Below are positions 9,601-18,100 of a DNA stretch of 62,418 nucleotides, in pieces (position 1 is the stretch's first letter; every line of letters starts with the position of its first letter). This stretch comes from a virus. The stretch is from the IMG/VR virus record IMGVR_UViG_3300021963_000132, positions 1 to 62,418 of that record; one strand, 5' to 3'. Made by a program: the position numbers and the translations under genes. The notes under the pieces were generated by a model, which had not been told where the DNA came from, did not search any database, and saw only the letters and a program-made list of their open reading frames with translations.

Positions 9601-12158
9601 TCAACATAGATATCTGGGTCGATGGCGAGACCAAGTTTGATATTTTCCTTTAGTTCTTCGTCTACCTCTGGGTCATCAAAACCTTCTTCGCCAAGAGGGT
9701 CCCTTGTTGGCCGACGACGTGAGCGCGTGCTAGGCGAAGAGGGGCGAGTGGCTTGCTCCAATGCCATGGCGCGGTATTCTGAATCAATTTTTGTTCTACC
9801 CGTAATATTCGCCCCATCAAAACGGGCATCGGTCAAGATGGCGCCCCTCAGGTCTGCACCATCCAAGTTCACTCCTCGGAAATCTGCCCCATTCGCTACG
9901 GCACCCCTCAAGTCCGCATCCGTTAGGTCTGCGCCTGCAAACTTTGCTCTTGAGATGTCGGCCAAACGCATGTCAGCCAGTGGAAGTTGGGCCCTTTGGA
10001 GATTTGCTCTCGAAAGGTCGGTTGCCCTAAGGTCAATGAACGTACCCTTGACATCCTGTAGGTTAATTCCACCCAGGTCCTGCTCCGATAGGTCTGCGCC
10101 TCGCAAATCCGCGCCGCTAAGGTTCGTGGATTCGTCAATCATGAGACGCAGGTCTGCACCAGCAAGTTTCTTCCCTCCATCCAATTCTGCTTCTAGTTCT
10201 GTCTTACGCGGTCTTTTACCGTGGAAACGGACTGTTGAGTCTTTGAGGAAATTCTCACGAACTGAGTCACTTCCTTTTGGCGGAAACGCTTTGTCAATTT
10301 GCATCAACAATCTTGATGGCGTGCGTTGCGAACGCATACCAACACTTTGTTCCCAACCTTTATCTAATTCTGCGCCATCTAGATTGGCATCTTTCAATAT
10401 TGCGCCGTCAAGATATGCACCCGTCAGGTTTGCCCCCTGAAGATTCGCCCCAGTTAAATCAGCACCCCTAAAGTCTGCCCTAATTAAGTCGGCGCCACTC
10501 AAATCTGCTCCGCGAAGGTCAGAATTCTCAAAATCTGCACGACGACCGTAAATCCCAGTCATATCGGCGTTGCGTAGATTTGCACGATAGAAAACCGATT
10601 CCTCTGCTTCTGCGCCTGCCATATTTGCGCCAGAAAGGTTTGCCCCTTGAAAACTCGCCCCAGAAAGAGTTGAGCGATTCAGGTCTGCACCATTGAGATT
10701 GGCGTATGACAAATCAATCTTCTGTAGGTCCTGGTCGGAGAGGTCTGCCCCTTCTAGATTTGCCTCCGGAACGAGTTCGCTTGTGTCTACGTCCTCCCCA
10801 CCACGACGTGAACGCATGCCAGCAAGTTCGCGTTCACGCTGTAGCCCGGTGCGCAAGGTGCGGTCGGGCGCATGGTCTCCACCCTGGACAAATGGATAGC
10901 CCTGTTTTTTGATTTCGTTCAGCGTGCGGCCCAGGAATTCTGGGTTATTTTCTAGTTCCCGCACCCATTTGTCATCCACGCCACTATATGTGTAGACGCG
11001 GCCACCGTTATAGGTAACGATAAGTTCCTTATTGTCGTCATCCCATGTAAGTTTTTCAACTGCACGTGAATCACGTGTGTCAATCTGGCTCTTGCCACCC
11101 TTGCCAACGCGACTTAGGCGACCGACACGGTTGGAGATAATTGCCCTACGCGACTGCTCGGTGGTGGCGCGACCCGGCACCGATGGAGTAAATGTCCGAC
11201 CATCCGCTCCAGTTAAAGATGCTGCGTCATTTCCAAGTAGTTCACGAATGCGACCCTCAACCCTGGAGATATCGGCATCACCAAGTTTTCCGGCACGACG
11301 GAGTGTTTCGTTCTCCTCCGACTCGCCCTCGAGCATTGACGAAATTTGTCTACCGAGATTCTGTGGCACAAGGAAGCGCGGAATAATGGGGCGCTCAAGG
11401 GGAAGTCCCTCAAAGACGATGCCATCTTTATCGGCGTCAATCCGCCCTGTTACGTCAATGAAGACAAAACCATCTGGTGCAGCGCGAAGGCCACGTCCAA
11501 TTCTTTTTCCAATTCGACCACCAAGGCGTTTTTCTTCAATGTCCTCGAATCGTTCTGCCTTGATGGAGTACTTGTAGGCAACATCCTGAAGTCCAGTGCG
11601 ACGCTGAATTGTTCTTGGCGCCACAGAGTCTGCAATATTCTGAGTAACAGCGGCCGAAATTGTTTTATCTCGACCACGGACTAGGCCTGTTTTTATATCA
11701 AAACCGAATGAGCCAGAACGGAGCAAGGCAGCAAACGAACGTGCCTGAACATCGTATTTGAATGCAAGTGTTTTGAAATGGATTGCATTTTGACGAGCAG
11801 ACAAATCAAACGAACGAATCTGGAAGTCACGACCGGATGGCGTTGCGGATTTGGTATTGGTTTTATGGGTTCCAACAAAACTGCGCTTTCCAAGCGTCTG
11901 TTCTGGAGAATTTTCAGAAGCGGCCATTAGCGCCGAAATGAAAGTTCTGTCCTCTGATGGCAAATTGCGTTGTTGTGATGTGGAAACGCCAATGGGCAGG
12001 AGGTCAATAAGTGATTTGCCTTTTTGTGAGTTCGCCCACAGTGCCCACTCTTCGGCACGCTTAGTGGCGCCGTAGGCAACATTGGATGAATCATCAGTAA
12101 CGACAATCCCGTACGGCTTACTTGTTGCCGTATCAGTAAGGATGACGTATTTTTTCAC
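3636..12158 (-). CDS. Giant polyvalent protein B (2,840 aa): KTSC, pentapeptide repeats, HipA/PI3K-like kinase, C-terminal ADP-ribosyltransferase-like domain
   Basis: Order of parts: a unique N-terminal region; the shared tag with D241, D243 and D245 followed by PLERPIIPRF; a KTSC domain (about 363-420); two blocks of pentapeptide repeats of A(D/N)LxG type (about 465-590 and 660-790); two copies of a PLDVxPGAEVF...FWDRI module (about 883-966 and 995-1076). A kinase-like domain (about 1206-1335) follows, with FFVK, an NEAAVAAVYRAAG helix, a catalytic-looking SNWDVFG and a metal-binding-like RLDTGGGG, as in HipA/PI3K-like phage kinases. Then come two 128-residue tandem repeats (about 1592-1853), a long charged region, and an ADP-ribosyltransferase-like C terminus (about 2560-2815: VIRRGFGG, GxGEYWAI, YDAI...LVFNRGAVITY). 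At least 12 RS/SR-rich linkers of MRSxR type separate modules. The ATG overlaps the upstream stop by four bases (ATGA). Domain names are by eye; the activities are inferred. Confidence 0.88.
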   Translation of the reverse strand: MKKYVILTDTATSKPYGIVVTDDSSNVAYGATKRAEEWALWANSQKGKSLIDLLPIGVSTSQQRNLPSEDRTFISALMAASENSPEQTLGKRSFVGTHKTNTKSATPSGRDFQIRSFDLSARQNAIHFKTLAFKYDVQARSFAALLRSGSFGFDIKTGLVRGRDKTISAAVTQNIADSVAPRTIQRRTGLQDVAYKYSIKAERFEDIEEKRLGGRIGKRIGRGLRAAPDGFVFIDVTGRIDADKDGIVFEGLPLERPIIPRFLVPQNLGRQISSMLEGESEENETLRRAGKLGDADISRVEGRIRELLGNDAASLTGADGRTFTPSVPGRATTEQSRRAIISNRVGRLSRVGKGGKSQIDTRDSRAVEKLTWDDDNKELIVTYNGGRVYTYSGVDDKWVRELENNPEFLGRTLNEIKKQGYPFVQGGDHAPDRTLRTGLQRERELAGMRSRRGGEDVDTSELVPEANLEGADLSDQDLQKIDLSYANLNGADLNRSTLSGASFQGANLSGANMAGAEAEESVFYRANLRNADMTGIYGRRADFENSDLRGADLSGADLIRADFRGADLTGANLQGANLTGAYLDGAILKDANLDGAELDKGWEQSVGMRSQRTPSRLLMQIDKAFPPKGSDSVRENFLKDSTVRFHGKRPRKTELEAELDGGKKLAGADLRLMIDESTNLSGADLRGADLSEQDLGGINLQDVKGTFIDLRATDLSRANLQRAQLPLADMRLADISRAKFAGADLTDADLRGAVANGADFRGVNLDGADLRGAILTDARFDGANITGRTKIDSEYRAMALEQATRPSSPSTRSRRRPTRDPLGEEGFDDPEVDEELKENIKLGLAIDPDIYVDRDGTWRRRKGGARPSQRSGRSAMSKLADFNTRSRNPLDVFPGAEVFDPDNDDHAAIYEEFSDADFPAARTQDFLNARQALLENHPMIEGPGSDIYMAGIDDMAMEMTASFWDRIGRLPGQPSSRSSRRDRRDTVLRATSRLIDFNSKSKRPLDVYPGAEVFDVNNDDHAEIADIFEDVDFPAARTQDFLNARQALRDEMGSDIDETMLDLLAMEMAESFWDRIEHMSPSMRPDDSSRSRRASFVPAGNFVSAVETLDDVDFSVLRGHKEWFNQGPYRGTGSTADDYVRGPYRSPGPNEARGDGFVYLADGRVITPKEVRDFFGYDNPQSMRSAYTGPVIGNGPLPSFKDLDGMTRISGPLGSNGGQWYRDDKTGRKFFVKPTPTPNHAYNEAAVAAVYRAAGAHAPNVAVIVDGKGKPHIISEGIDGLETLGRPDARQRAVAKLDMGIDMALSNWDVFGGGENTKWDARTGAAIRLDTGGGGLYRARGGDKPSFNPNDPWIEPATMIYSQSAQSKYLYGNVSNDDFVTSMRRVEGLDLVAIDKEMANSGVPAAMRKTFIDTLAARQKMAKKYADDFSQYTPEARVNVAGTKITPGGEKLAAAPGKRGLSIFSFKRGNDTPTTRSRRSDAAIAAGFDDPEDDSAELEEEIRQGMAVDPNLYLDSKGRWRDKRTGRLVRDVAPESSRSQRSRRGGDNERDPIRAERDFEDLIGDDGFDRDPEDVPPGGKRRRRGANTNNFRSARSARPRSDEPGLRSNEIAGDLTIGEYDALDDAVRLLQRDDNSPAVAALRDAIQNAIAANDMIVMSRGDFANAKRAVDNWMNNPDNLPGGFVSDLQGVLDEMEIADADGNIWTSAMLEAEGTRLSMPSARSARPRSDEPGLRDDEIAGDMTILEYGALDQAVWLINRTAENFSDDDYRGIADLYAALANAAAGNDMIVMNRDDFARAKRAVDKWMSDPDNLPGGNVSDLQGVLEEMESADADGNIWTSAMLEAQGTRLSMPSAEELDEFMRMRNSALESYFGEGMGTDGGPSTRSSRGPSSRSSRPTPRAAVLERVKENTATMRGAYYDPQQRTVTVVFKNGKTEQFNVDRDALLGILRRNGYELSDGAMRELRGRGRFSVMAPNERIDTPNKPAGGLRSSRGVSRGSVSERQRIATIERGTSMRSGIAIIPGHTKIDDSDGEIWDSLSDEQRKEAISRIAKLEDAAIRRLSGGSLSVEFDANGNVANIDNYAVGAFESAGGINRDVGIFGDSMAPRLALDGATVQKEVTAEGRKAKKFAKLQKYSLVTGVRDPETGEMTLGLTKEGADTLATRIVSVRKLYNSRLDDLDKDIDALNKAIAQGTDVEKNKRSLAAKKTQREKVAIAYRQFLDDAAALSTIAKGRLAGNDNNSTNADGGDAMRYIPEQLPSTYRKELFEPDGIIGSRATLDAMFDDWMESGAANVPDVPRTKRGTVSKKKKEYKELVKRFRSGELDKQIFADVGNTWKWKDKVELRDGRLRGKGKDFDVLGDVSEEQLDADSSSLRRMGFHVADISEKTGSKRKGSSFWARTIIPDPSQWVRRYNARNDRKRDAARRLTALKTGTGGTVTSGTREKTKKELRILARYKASRLGLLASGRNDANGAVDSANKTLATRKSVFSGEDSATTPEGIKLLSELRKLFAEADTKEAAKIKKKQKGLNPGDDPILAQILNVLDLNHRPTVVTLDELTELSKVPGARVIRRGFGGKTFAEDFMDDSSERRVTPGKGGSAQGVGEYWAIVMEDGRDTRAAVTNWEGYITADNQTDPATGKRLKNTIPGPGGAVATLAPDAKVITLRELETLQDELADVSGGINLAFSSPDLPERFAQKTEGDALKRLLELIEENIYAKYQPDDPAWQTRGGKTIMELVNAVRNAKNPEDRKRALAALDYFARGSTRGVLRNLLAPLYGYDAIRANNGVMLVFNRGAVITYGGVGGLEMTRAVEKAVIDGVPLSADMVAKLHAGERVD
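6954..6996 (-). repeat. Direct repeat copy 1, edge of 128-codon tandem module
   Basis: These 43 bases are identical to 7338-7380. The spacing of 384 bases is 128 codons, so the repeat marks an in-frame tandem duplication inside giant protein B. The repeated bases encode the linker RSARPRSDEPGLR at the start of each module. The perfect DNA identity here, against diverged flanks, suggests a recent duplication or gene conversion. Confidence 0.85.
7338..7380 (-). repeat. Direct repeat copy 2, edge of 128-codon tandem module
   Basis: Identical to 6954-6996. It opens the first (N-terminal-side) of the two 128-residue modules of giant protein B, each of which ends with GTRLSMPSA. The two modules share segments such as DMIVM.R.DFA.AKRAVD.WM and NLPGG.VSDLQGVL.EME. 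Confidence 0.85.
9014..9065 (-). repeat. Direct repeat copy 1, FPAARTQDFLNARQAL module
   Basis: These 52 bases match 9359-9410 base for base. They encode the DFPAARTQDFLNARQAL segment of the second PLDVxPGAEVF...FWDRI module of giant protein B. The distance is 345 bases (115 codons), so both copies stay in frame. Confidence 0.85.
9359..9410 (-). repeat. Direct repeat copy 2, FPAARTQDFLNARQAL module
   Basis: Exact copy of 9014-9065, in the first of the two modules. Flanking residues have diverged (DADFPAAR against EDVDFPAAR). Retained synonymous identity over 52 bases suggests recombination between the copies or recent duplication. Confidence 0.85.
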
Positions 12159-14188
12159 TTTTTACCTCCAAGGATTGCGACCATAACTTCCTGCTGGCGC
12201 TCGAGTGTGTCGAGTCTCTGCTTTGAAATCGCAGTAATAATATCCAGGTGGGATAGTTCTGCTTCGCTCATGCGGCCATCACGGGAAAGCCGCTCTTTGT
12301 AGTTTACAAAATTGAATGCTCGGGCACGAGCAAGTAATTGTCGTAGTTCTTCAAGGAATATCCGTCGTTGCTGCGCTTGTAGTTCTTTAAAATACCGACC
12401 ATAGACACCGTCGTCGGTGATACTTGCCATATTCTGAATAGAATTTTTTTGTCTAGCAACAATACTTATTTCCGATAATGCCGTTAACTCCGAACCAAAG
12501 TCCGATACAACTGGGTCATTGGTGTCGGCTCCCTTGAACACATCAATGGTTGCCGGACTTCTGTTTTCTGTCCCATTAACAAAGTCAGAAAGAAGTAGTG
12601 CTGCCATCTTTTTGGGAGACGCTTCAGACAACGCTACGTCCTTGTTTTTTTCACGTCCGGGATATACGTTGTCTGTACTGTCAATGAGATATGATGCTTT
12701 ACGGCCGGTGGCAACACGGTAGATATCGGGCGACTCGAGCCCAAGGTGTTGCTGGAAGTCTGAGGCAAACGCATCATCCAGGTGCCCAAAGGACGACCTG
12801 CCCTGACGCAAAATATACGAACGGTTTGCCGGTCCATCAAAGCGCTCTAGCCCGCCACCAAGATTGCGTCGCTTGAAGAGATTTGTCTGCGACAACGCCT
12901 GTTGAAGAATCTCCGGCGAGATTCGGGAAAGCGAACCTCCTGCCGCAATATGGTCAACCGCAGCAGATAGCGAGGTGATTTTGTCTGATATTTCAGCAAT
13001 AGACGAGGATTCCCTAGTCTCGCCGAGGCTCGCGCTTGGTTTCTTCTTGAGAAGTTGCTGAACCCACTTCTCGGTACGACGACCACCGTTCCCCTTGACC
13101 AGTTCATGTGGACGACTCACTCCAACAAACTTTTCACTATACTTTATTCCATCTCCTGTTTGTTCGACAACTTTCTGAAGTCGTGCAGATGGATTTTCGG
13201 AGTTATCAATGGCACTGGCTGCATTGACAGTGCGGCCAAGTTTGCGGCGCTCACCAACGGTCAGTGGGCGAACCTTTTCTAGGCTCAAGGTTGAACCTCC
13301 TGGCAAAACCCAAGTTACGTTGGTAACTCCAGTATTTGACAGAAGACCCAACTCGTCTTGGCCAATAGACGGAACATCATTGATTCTCAGCAGGTATGTG
13401 CCACCCTCCATGTCGCGGTTGTCTGGAATAGCGCGAAGAATTTTCGGGCTGACAACTGGTTCAAGGACAAAACCATCTCGTCGGACTAATCGTGTTGCCG
13501 AAATTCCTGGCGCACCCATGTCTCGCGCCAAGCGTTCTACTTCACCCAGTCGTGCCTGAACATTTGCATCGCCAACTCGTGGAATTTGGGGACGACGAGA
13601 GTCAATAATTGAATCTCCATATTCTCCGGCGCCGAGTGGAGTGCTCTCAAGTGTGCTTGCGACTGCACGTTCACCACGACGAACGGCTCGTACGATTGCC
13701 GAAATCGCAGACCCCAACGGCCCAGGGAGGTCAAATAATTTCTGCCCGCAAGTTGAAAATTCGTTATCTGTGAACCGGCCTCCGTATTGATACCCCTCTG
13801 GGCAGCGGGCTGTACGGTCTCGCATTTTGGGTCGTCCCCGACCCCCTCCCGGCATGCCTGGCGTCAGGGCTGTAAAAATACCCGAACGGACTGGGCTGCG
13901 AAGCGGCGAAATATCTCCGGGGAGGGCATATGAGCCTGCGGCCTGAAGTGTTTGCCCAAGTCGCCCAGATGAGCCAACCAAGCCGACTCGCTTCACTTCA
14001 TATTTGAATCGGGCCCCAGTGGCCATGCCCATGGCCTTGAATGAAACTATTTCTGGCCTGGAAGCAAAAGACGAATAGTACAGACTGCCACTGCCGTGGT
14101 CGGCTTTTTCTGCAATGACATGCCTCTCAACGATGGATGTTGAGTTGGGGCAGCACTTGCTCTTTTTTTCAAACCGATATGTTCTCAT
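12155..14188 (-). CDS. Hypothetical 677-residue protein with Cys motif and possible HipA/PI3K-like kinase fold
   Basis: The protein has a basic N terminus with a CC pair, then a motif RCPEGYQYGGRFTDNEFSTC (about residues 128-150) that is also seen in giant C (RCPPGTPNANQFTD...C). A mostly helical region follows. The stretch from about residue 445 (RSYILRQG) to about 590 (LLLSDFVNGTENRS, VVSDFGSEL) recalls the ATP-binding and catalytic segments of HipA/PI3K-like phage kinases (D..N..DR...DFG order). This is a weak, by-eye match. The C terminus is helical and charged and looks coiled-coil. The stop overlaps the ATG of giant B by four bases, so translation is probably coupled. No Shine-Dalgarno is seen at its own ATG, three bases after the previous stop. 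Confidence 0.85.
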   Translation of the reverse strand: MRTYRFEKKSKCCPNSTSIVERHVIAEKADHGSGSLYYSSFASRPEIVSFKAMGMATGARFKYEVKRVGLVGSSGRLGQTLQAAGSYALPGDISPLRSPVRSGIFTALTPGMPGGGRGRPKMRDRTARCPEGYQYGGRFTDNEFSTCGQKLFDLPGPLGSAISAIVRAVRRGERAVASTLESTPLGAGEYGDSIIDSRRPQIPRVGDANVQARLGEVERLARDMGAPGISATRLVRRDGFVLEPVVSPKILRAIPDNRDMEGGTYLLRINDVPSIGQDELGLLSNTGVTNVTWVLPGGSTLSLEKVRPLTVGERRKLGRTVNAASAIDNSENPSARLQKVVEQTGDGIKYSEKFVGVSRPHELVKGNGGRRTEKWVQQLLKKKPSASLGETRESSSIAEISDKITSLSAAVDHIAAGGSLSRISPEILQQALSQTNLFKRRNLGGGLERFDGPANRSYILRQGRSSFGHLDDAFASDFQQHLGLESPDIYRVATGRKASYLIDSTDNVYPGREKNKDVALSEASPKKMAALLLSDFVNGTENRSPATIDVFKGADTNDPVVSDFGSELTALSEISIVARQKNSIQNMASITDDGVYGRYFKELQAQQRRIFLEELRQLLARARAFNFVNYKERLSRDGRMSEAELSHLDIITAISKQRLDTLERQQEVMVAILGGKK

Positions 14189-14191
14189 AAG

Positions 14192-14818
14192 TCAGTCACA
14201 GCCGCAATCGTCAGTTGTTGGAAACGCAGACTTTACAAATTGGCCAGAATCATCTTGGCCCTCAAATTCCCAATTAGTTTCATCACGCAAAAAACCACAG
14301 AATGATGGTTCCATGTCAACAAAATCCCTTAGGACAAGTATGGCATGTTTTACATCATCATTTGTCACAACAAAACCCATATCATCGTCAAAATCTTGTT
14401 TAATATTATACATTTCTGAAAATAGAATTTCATCGGCACTTTTCTTCTTACCGAACCGACTGGCCATACGCTTACTCCAGTCCCCATCAGACCACACCGA
14501 ACCGCTAACAACGTTTTTGAGTTTGCGACGACAATTCTTCATTCCTGGGTGATGACAACCCTCATTGGGCCACAAGCCGGTCGTCTCATGATGTAGCCAC
14601 GCGCAAATATTATTGAGGGGGTACAATTCTGGATGGTCGGCCAGAATGACCTTGCAACGTCGAAATCCCCCAGGCTTTTTCATAATTGGACGCCAGTACC
14701 GAAGCAGTCTTTCGAGGTTTCCTCGTCGAGGGCCACGGCCCTTGAGGATATCTCCCGTGATTCTCTCCTGAGGCAAATCCAGAAGGATGTCCTGCGGTGC
14801 TTTGTAGTTGTATTTCAT
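14192..14818 (-). CDS. Hypothetical 208-residue Cys/His-rich protein
   Basis: The ATG at 14818 opens a soluble, Cys- and His-containing protein. The middle has NNICAWLHHETTGLWPNEGCHHPGMKNC, a clustered C/H pattern (about residues 70-100) that could bind a metal. The end is acidic and finishes with a CGC triad. There is no membrane segment and no recognisable catalytic motif. It lies 5 bases downstream of the 112-residue gene at 14824-15162 and 3 bases upstream of the 677-residue gene, clearly within the same transcription unit. The family is not recognised. Confidence 0.8.
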   Translation of the reverse strand: MKYNYKAPQDILLDLPQERITGDILKGRGPRRGNLERLLRYWRPIMKKPGGFRRCKVILADHPELYPLNNICAWLHHETTGLWPNEGCHHPGMKNCRRKLKNVVSGSVWSDGDWSKRMASRFGKKKSADEILFSEMYNIKQDFDDDMGFVVTNDDVKHAILVLRDFVDMEPSFCGFLRDETNWEFEGQDDSGQFVKSAFPTTDDCGCD

Positions 14819-14823
14819 CAGAA

Positions 14824-15162
14824 CTAAATGCCTTCCGTAATAGTCGCAAGGATAGATGAGAGTATCTGCTCTCCGCGTTGAGACGACCAGAAAAATTCGC
14901 GCTGCGAAGGTGGAATAGATAATACATTATGAACAACAAACATCATTGGCAGAGTATCTCCAGACCTATTGAATACAAGTGACGACGATGGTTTATTGGT
15001 GCTGTCGTACGATACGCGCTTGTCGCGATGGGGGTCTTCCCCCGTTATTAGTTGACGAGCGAAACCGATACATTCATCCGGTGTATAGCGAGAATTGCCT
15101 AGTGAGACTACATTTGTTCCAAATAGTCTAATAATTTCTTGATACCACTGTTCGTCGGTCAT
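14824..15162 (-). CDS. Hypothetical 112-residue protein
   Basis: The ATG at 15162 overlaps the stop of the upstream 1,056-residue gene by four bases (ATGA), typical of translational coupling. The product is a small mixed alpha/beta protein with a segment SSLVFNRSGDTLPMMFVVHNVL (about residues 58-80) that looks like two strands. It has no Cys pairs and no membrane helix. The family is not recognised. Its position between the zincin protein and the Cys-rich protein suggests an accessory role in the giant-protein operon; that is inference only. Confidence 0.78.
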   Translation of the reverse strand: MTDEQWYQEIIRLFGTNVVSLGNSRYTPDECIGFARQLITGEDPHRDKRVSYDSTNKPSSSLVFNRSGDTLPMMFVVHNVLSIPPSQREFFWSSQRGEQILSSILATITEGI

Positions 15163-18100
15163 AGAGGGACCTCATCAAATCGCGCAAGTTTGTCGCCAGG
15201 GAAACTACCACCAAATATCCAGAGCATGTATCTATAGACAAGTTGCATCTCTTCATTGGTAAGCGGACGAGTAAAGCCTCCTCCTTTTGCGACCTGAGCA
15301 AGCGGTATCCCAAGCATCTCTGACAAGCCTGTTTCTGCAGCAAATTCCGCCAATGAGAATCCATCCGACGAAAGCAAGGTTTGTTGGCTTACTAGCGTTG
15401 CCTGATAAGAAGAATACCCCGGCGAATCATTACGCAGAATGGCGCCGGGTGCGGCAGGAAGCCCAACCCGCCCACTGATTTCTCTAAGTTGCTCTTTTTC
15501 TGCGTCAGAAAATGGCGCTAATTCTAGGATTGAAGTCGGCAACATTTCAAAAATCAATCCTGTCGTATCAGTTAGTTTGCCAAAGGCATTAGGAATTTTT
15601 GCACGTTGAATCTGATTGTTGCCGACCTCATCAATCGCTGCATTTGTTGCGGCAATAAGAGTATCCATGTCTGCCGATTCAAAATCTTCAAATGTATTGA
15701 TTCCAAAGCGTCTAAAAGCCCTAGGGAGCAGCACCTCATTTGGTTTTATTAAGTTGTTGTTCTCCGTAGCGGCCCGAATGCGGTCAAAGTTACTGACTGA
15801 CCCCCCGGCCAATGACGATATTGAGGTATGAATTCTATCCATCATTGGGCCGACTCCGAGAAGCGCATCAGCAATTGGCCGTGCTTCCTCTGCAGTCAGT
15901 CCAGCGATTTCTCCCGAACCCGAAATTTTGATATCCGGGAATCCCAACGTATCTAGAACAAAAGCCGACGGAAAGTTGGAGCCAGTCCCTAGCATTACGC
16001 CGCGGAAATCATTCCGATGACTACTGGCTTCCCATTGCAACAAGTCTGGAGAAAGCATAGAGAACAAATGATACGGAGTTAATACATCCCCAGTTTTATT
16101 TGCAACCCCGAGTCGCGCATTCCCAGTAGTCTGCGATATCTCGTTTAGTACTCGTGCTATTGATGCATTCATCCGAACTGGCTGATTGCCGAAGTAAATT
16201 GCCTTGTTTAGTATTCTGGAAATATCTTTATCCAGTTCAGATGCTTCTTGTCTTGAAATTGGAAACGGGAGGCCAAGGAGTCTGCCTAGTTGTGCCCCAC
16301 CAACGGAATCATAGTTTGAGATTAAATTGCTAGTTTGCGCAAATTGTCCGAGATAGAACGGGAGTAGAGCGTCTATCCCAGGACGTGGGGTAACACCATC
16401 TGGTTCGTATTCTGTGCGGTGGAGCACGTCGTTTTGCGAAGATGCCCAATACAGCAGGCGACGCCTAAAACCATCTGGGTCATTTTGTGCAAACGATTGC
16501 AAACTTTCCTTATATACATCTAGATAAAACGATTCAACCGGAAGTTGTTTTTCTAAGGTTTCTTTATCTGGGAGTGTTTTCCCCTCCTGCGCAAATTGTT
16601 TACTCAGGTTAGACAAATAATCGGACCTCAGTTGTGCTGCTCGTTGACGGAGTTTGTCTTGCATTCGCAAAAAATGCAGGGCATGTGTCATTTCGTGTAT
16701 GCCAGTGAATGTCTGATTAATAGGTGACCATTTCTCAACAACACCATTAACTGCATCGATTGTTTGCTTATACCGACCCTGGGTTGTAAGCATCGTTGTT
16801 GCCATGCTTAAATTATCCAGGAAATATCGCATATCATTTAGGGTTCCTCCGAGCATCTCCTGCTGCACGTCTTCGAGGGATATGCCAAGTAGGTTTGCAT
16901 CAACTCTATTAATGCTGTCGACAGTTTCAAGTATAAAAGGAAGATTTCTTTCGATAACTTTTAACAACTGAGGATTCGCATTTACCGCCACCGAAACAAG
17001 TTCGTCCTGAAAAAAAGAAAACGAGGCGACCAATTGAGAGATAGCGTCCAATGTTTCTCTCCGCATACCCAGTGCGAGTGGCGCAATTTCGGCGACATCT
17101 CGGAGGTTCACCAATTTCACTGTGTCAACTTGCATTTGCTTAGAAATCGCAGCCGATAGAACATTGAAATTCTTTTTGTCTTGGCGCAATATCCAGCCCC
17201 AACCTACTCGGTTTGCAAAATTGTCGTCATGACTATACTCAATTTCAATTCCAGGTTGTTCGTACATTTTCCTAGGACGCATTCGTGGGCCGCTACCGCG
17301 CAAGAGCAAGGATTCGTCAACTGGTTCCCACTTGGCTGTTCGCTGTGGTGCCGAAGTTTGTCCGTTAACCCCGGAGTCAGCAGCACTGCTATCTAGACGA
17401 GATATTTTCCACCTAACAGTATTTCGCAATGGTTCATCTTCTAACATGAATACGAATTGAGATATGTATGCCTCCTGCCATGGGTGGAGTTCGTCGTCTG
17501 GTCTCATCTCATCAAGAAAATCTATATACGAACGACCTCTGTCTGTTCTTCCGAATCCGGGAATGATTTTTGTCAATACCCTCTGTGCGTCGGCTTTAGT
17601 TTTGAGCGACTTGCCGCCGTTGTGGCGAACCGCAACGTGGTCTTTGATGTCTTGTACACGTTCGAGCATGGTTTTCCCCGAGATTGAGCGCTCCTTTACC
17701 GTGTCTGCCCTAGCCGTTCGGATACTACGCATGCTTTGCGGCTTTCCTGATTCATCGAGTACAAAGTCAAAGCCAGGTACAAAGGGGCGCATGGTTGGTA
17801 ATCCATCATTAACAAAACCATCGCCATCGCCATCAACCGAACGATTGACACTCAGTGAGGGCCCAAGTGCTTTTGCTCCGGTTGCTGACCTAAGTGGCTC
17901 AATAAAGGAGCGCCGTAACTGTGTTCCATCAAGATGTGGGCTAGATGGGTTTATCATTTTGCGTCGGAATGCGTACGCTCTTTCCTCTGCAGATTTTTTT
18001 GATTTTTTCCCCGGAACCAATTCTGTTACAACCTTGGCGCCAACCAGCAATTCATCATCTATTGGTTGGGTTTTGGAGAGAAACATGCGAGACCAGCGAT

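Noticed and set aside
9622-10440. A 272-codon plus-strand frame opposite the pentapeptide repeats of giant B
   Set aside because: It is antisense to a repetitive coding region, is rich in Ser/Arg/Ala as expected for the complement of A(D/N)LxG repeats, and has no ribosome site.
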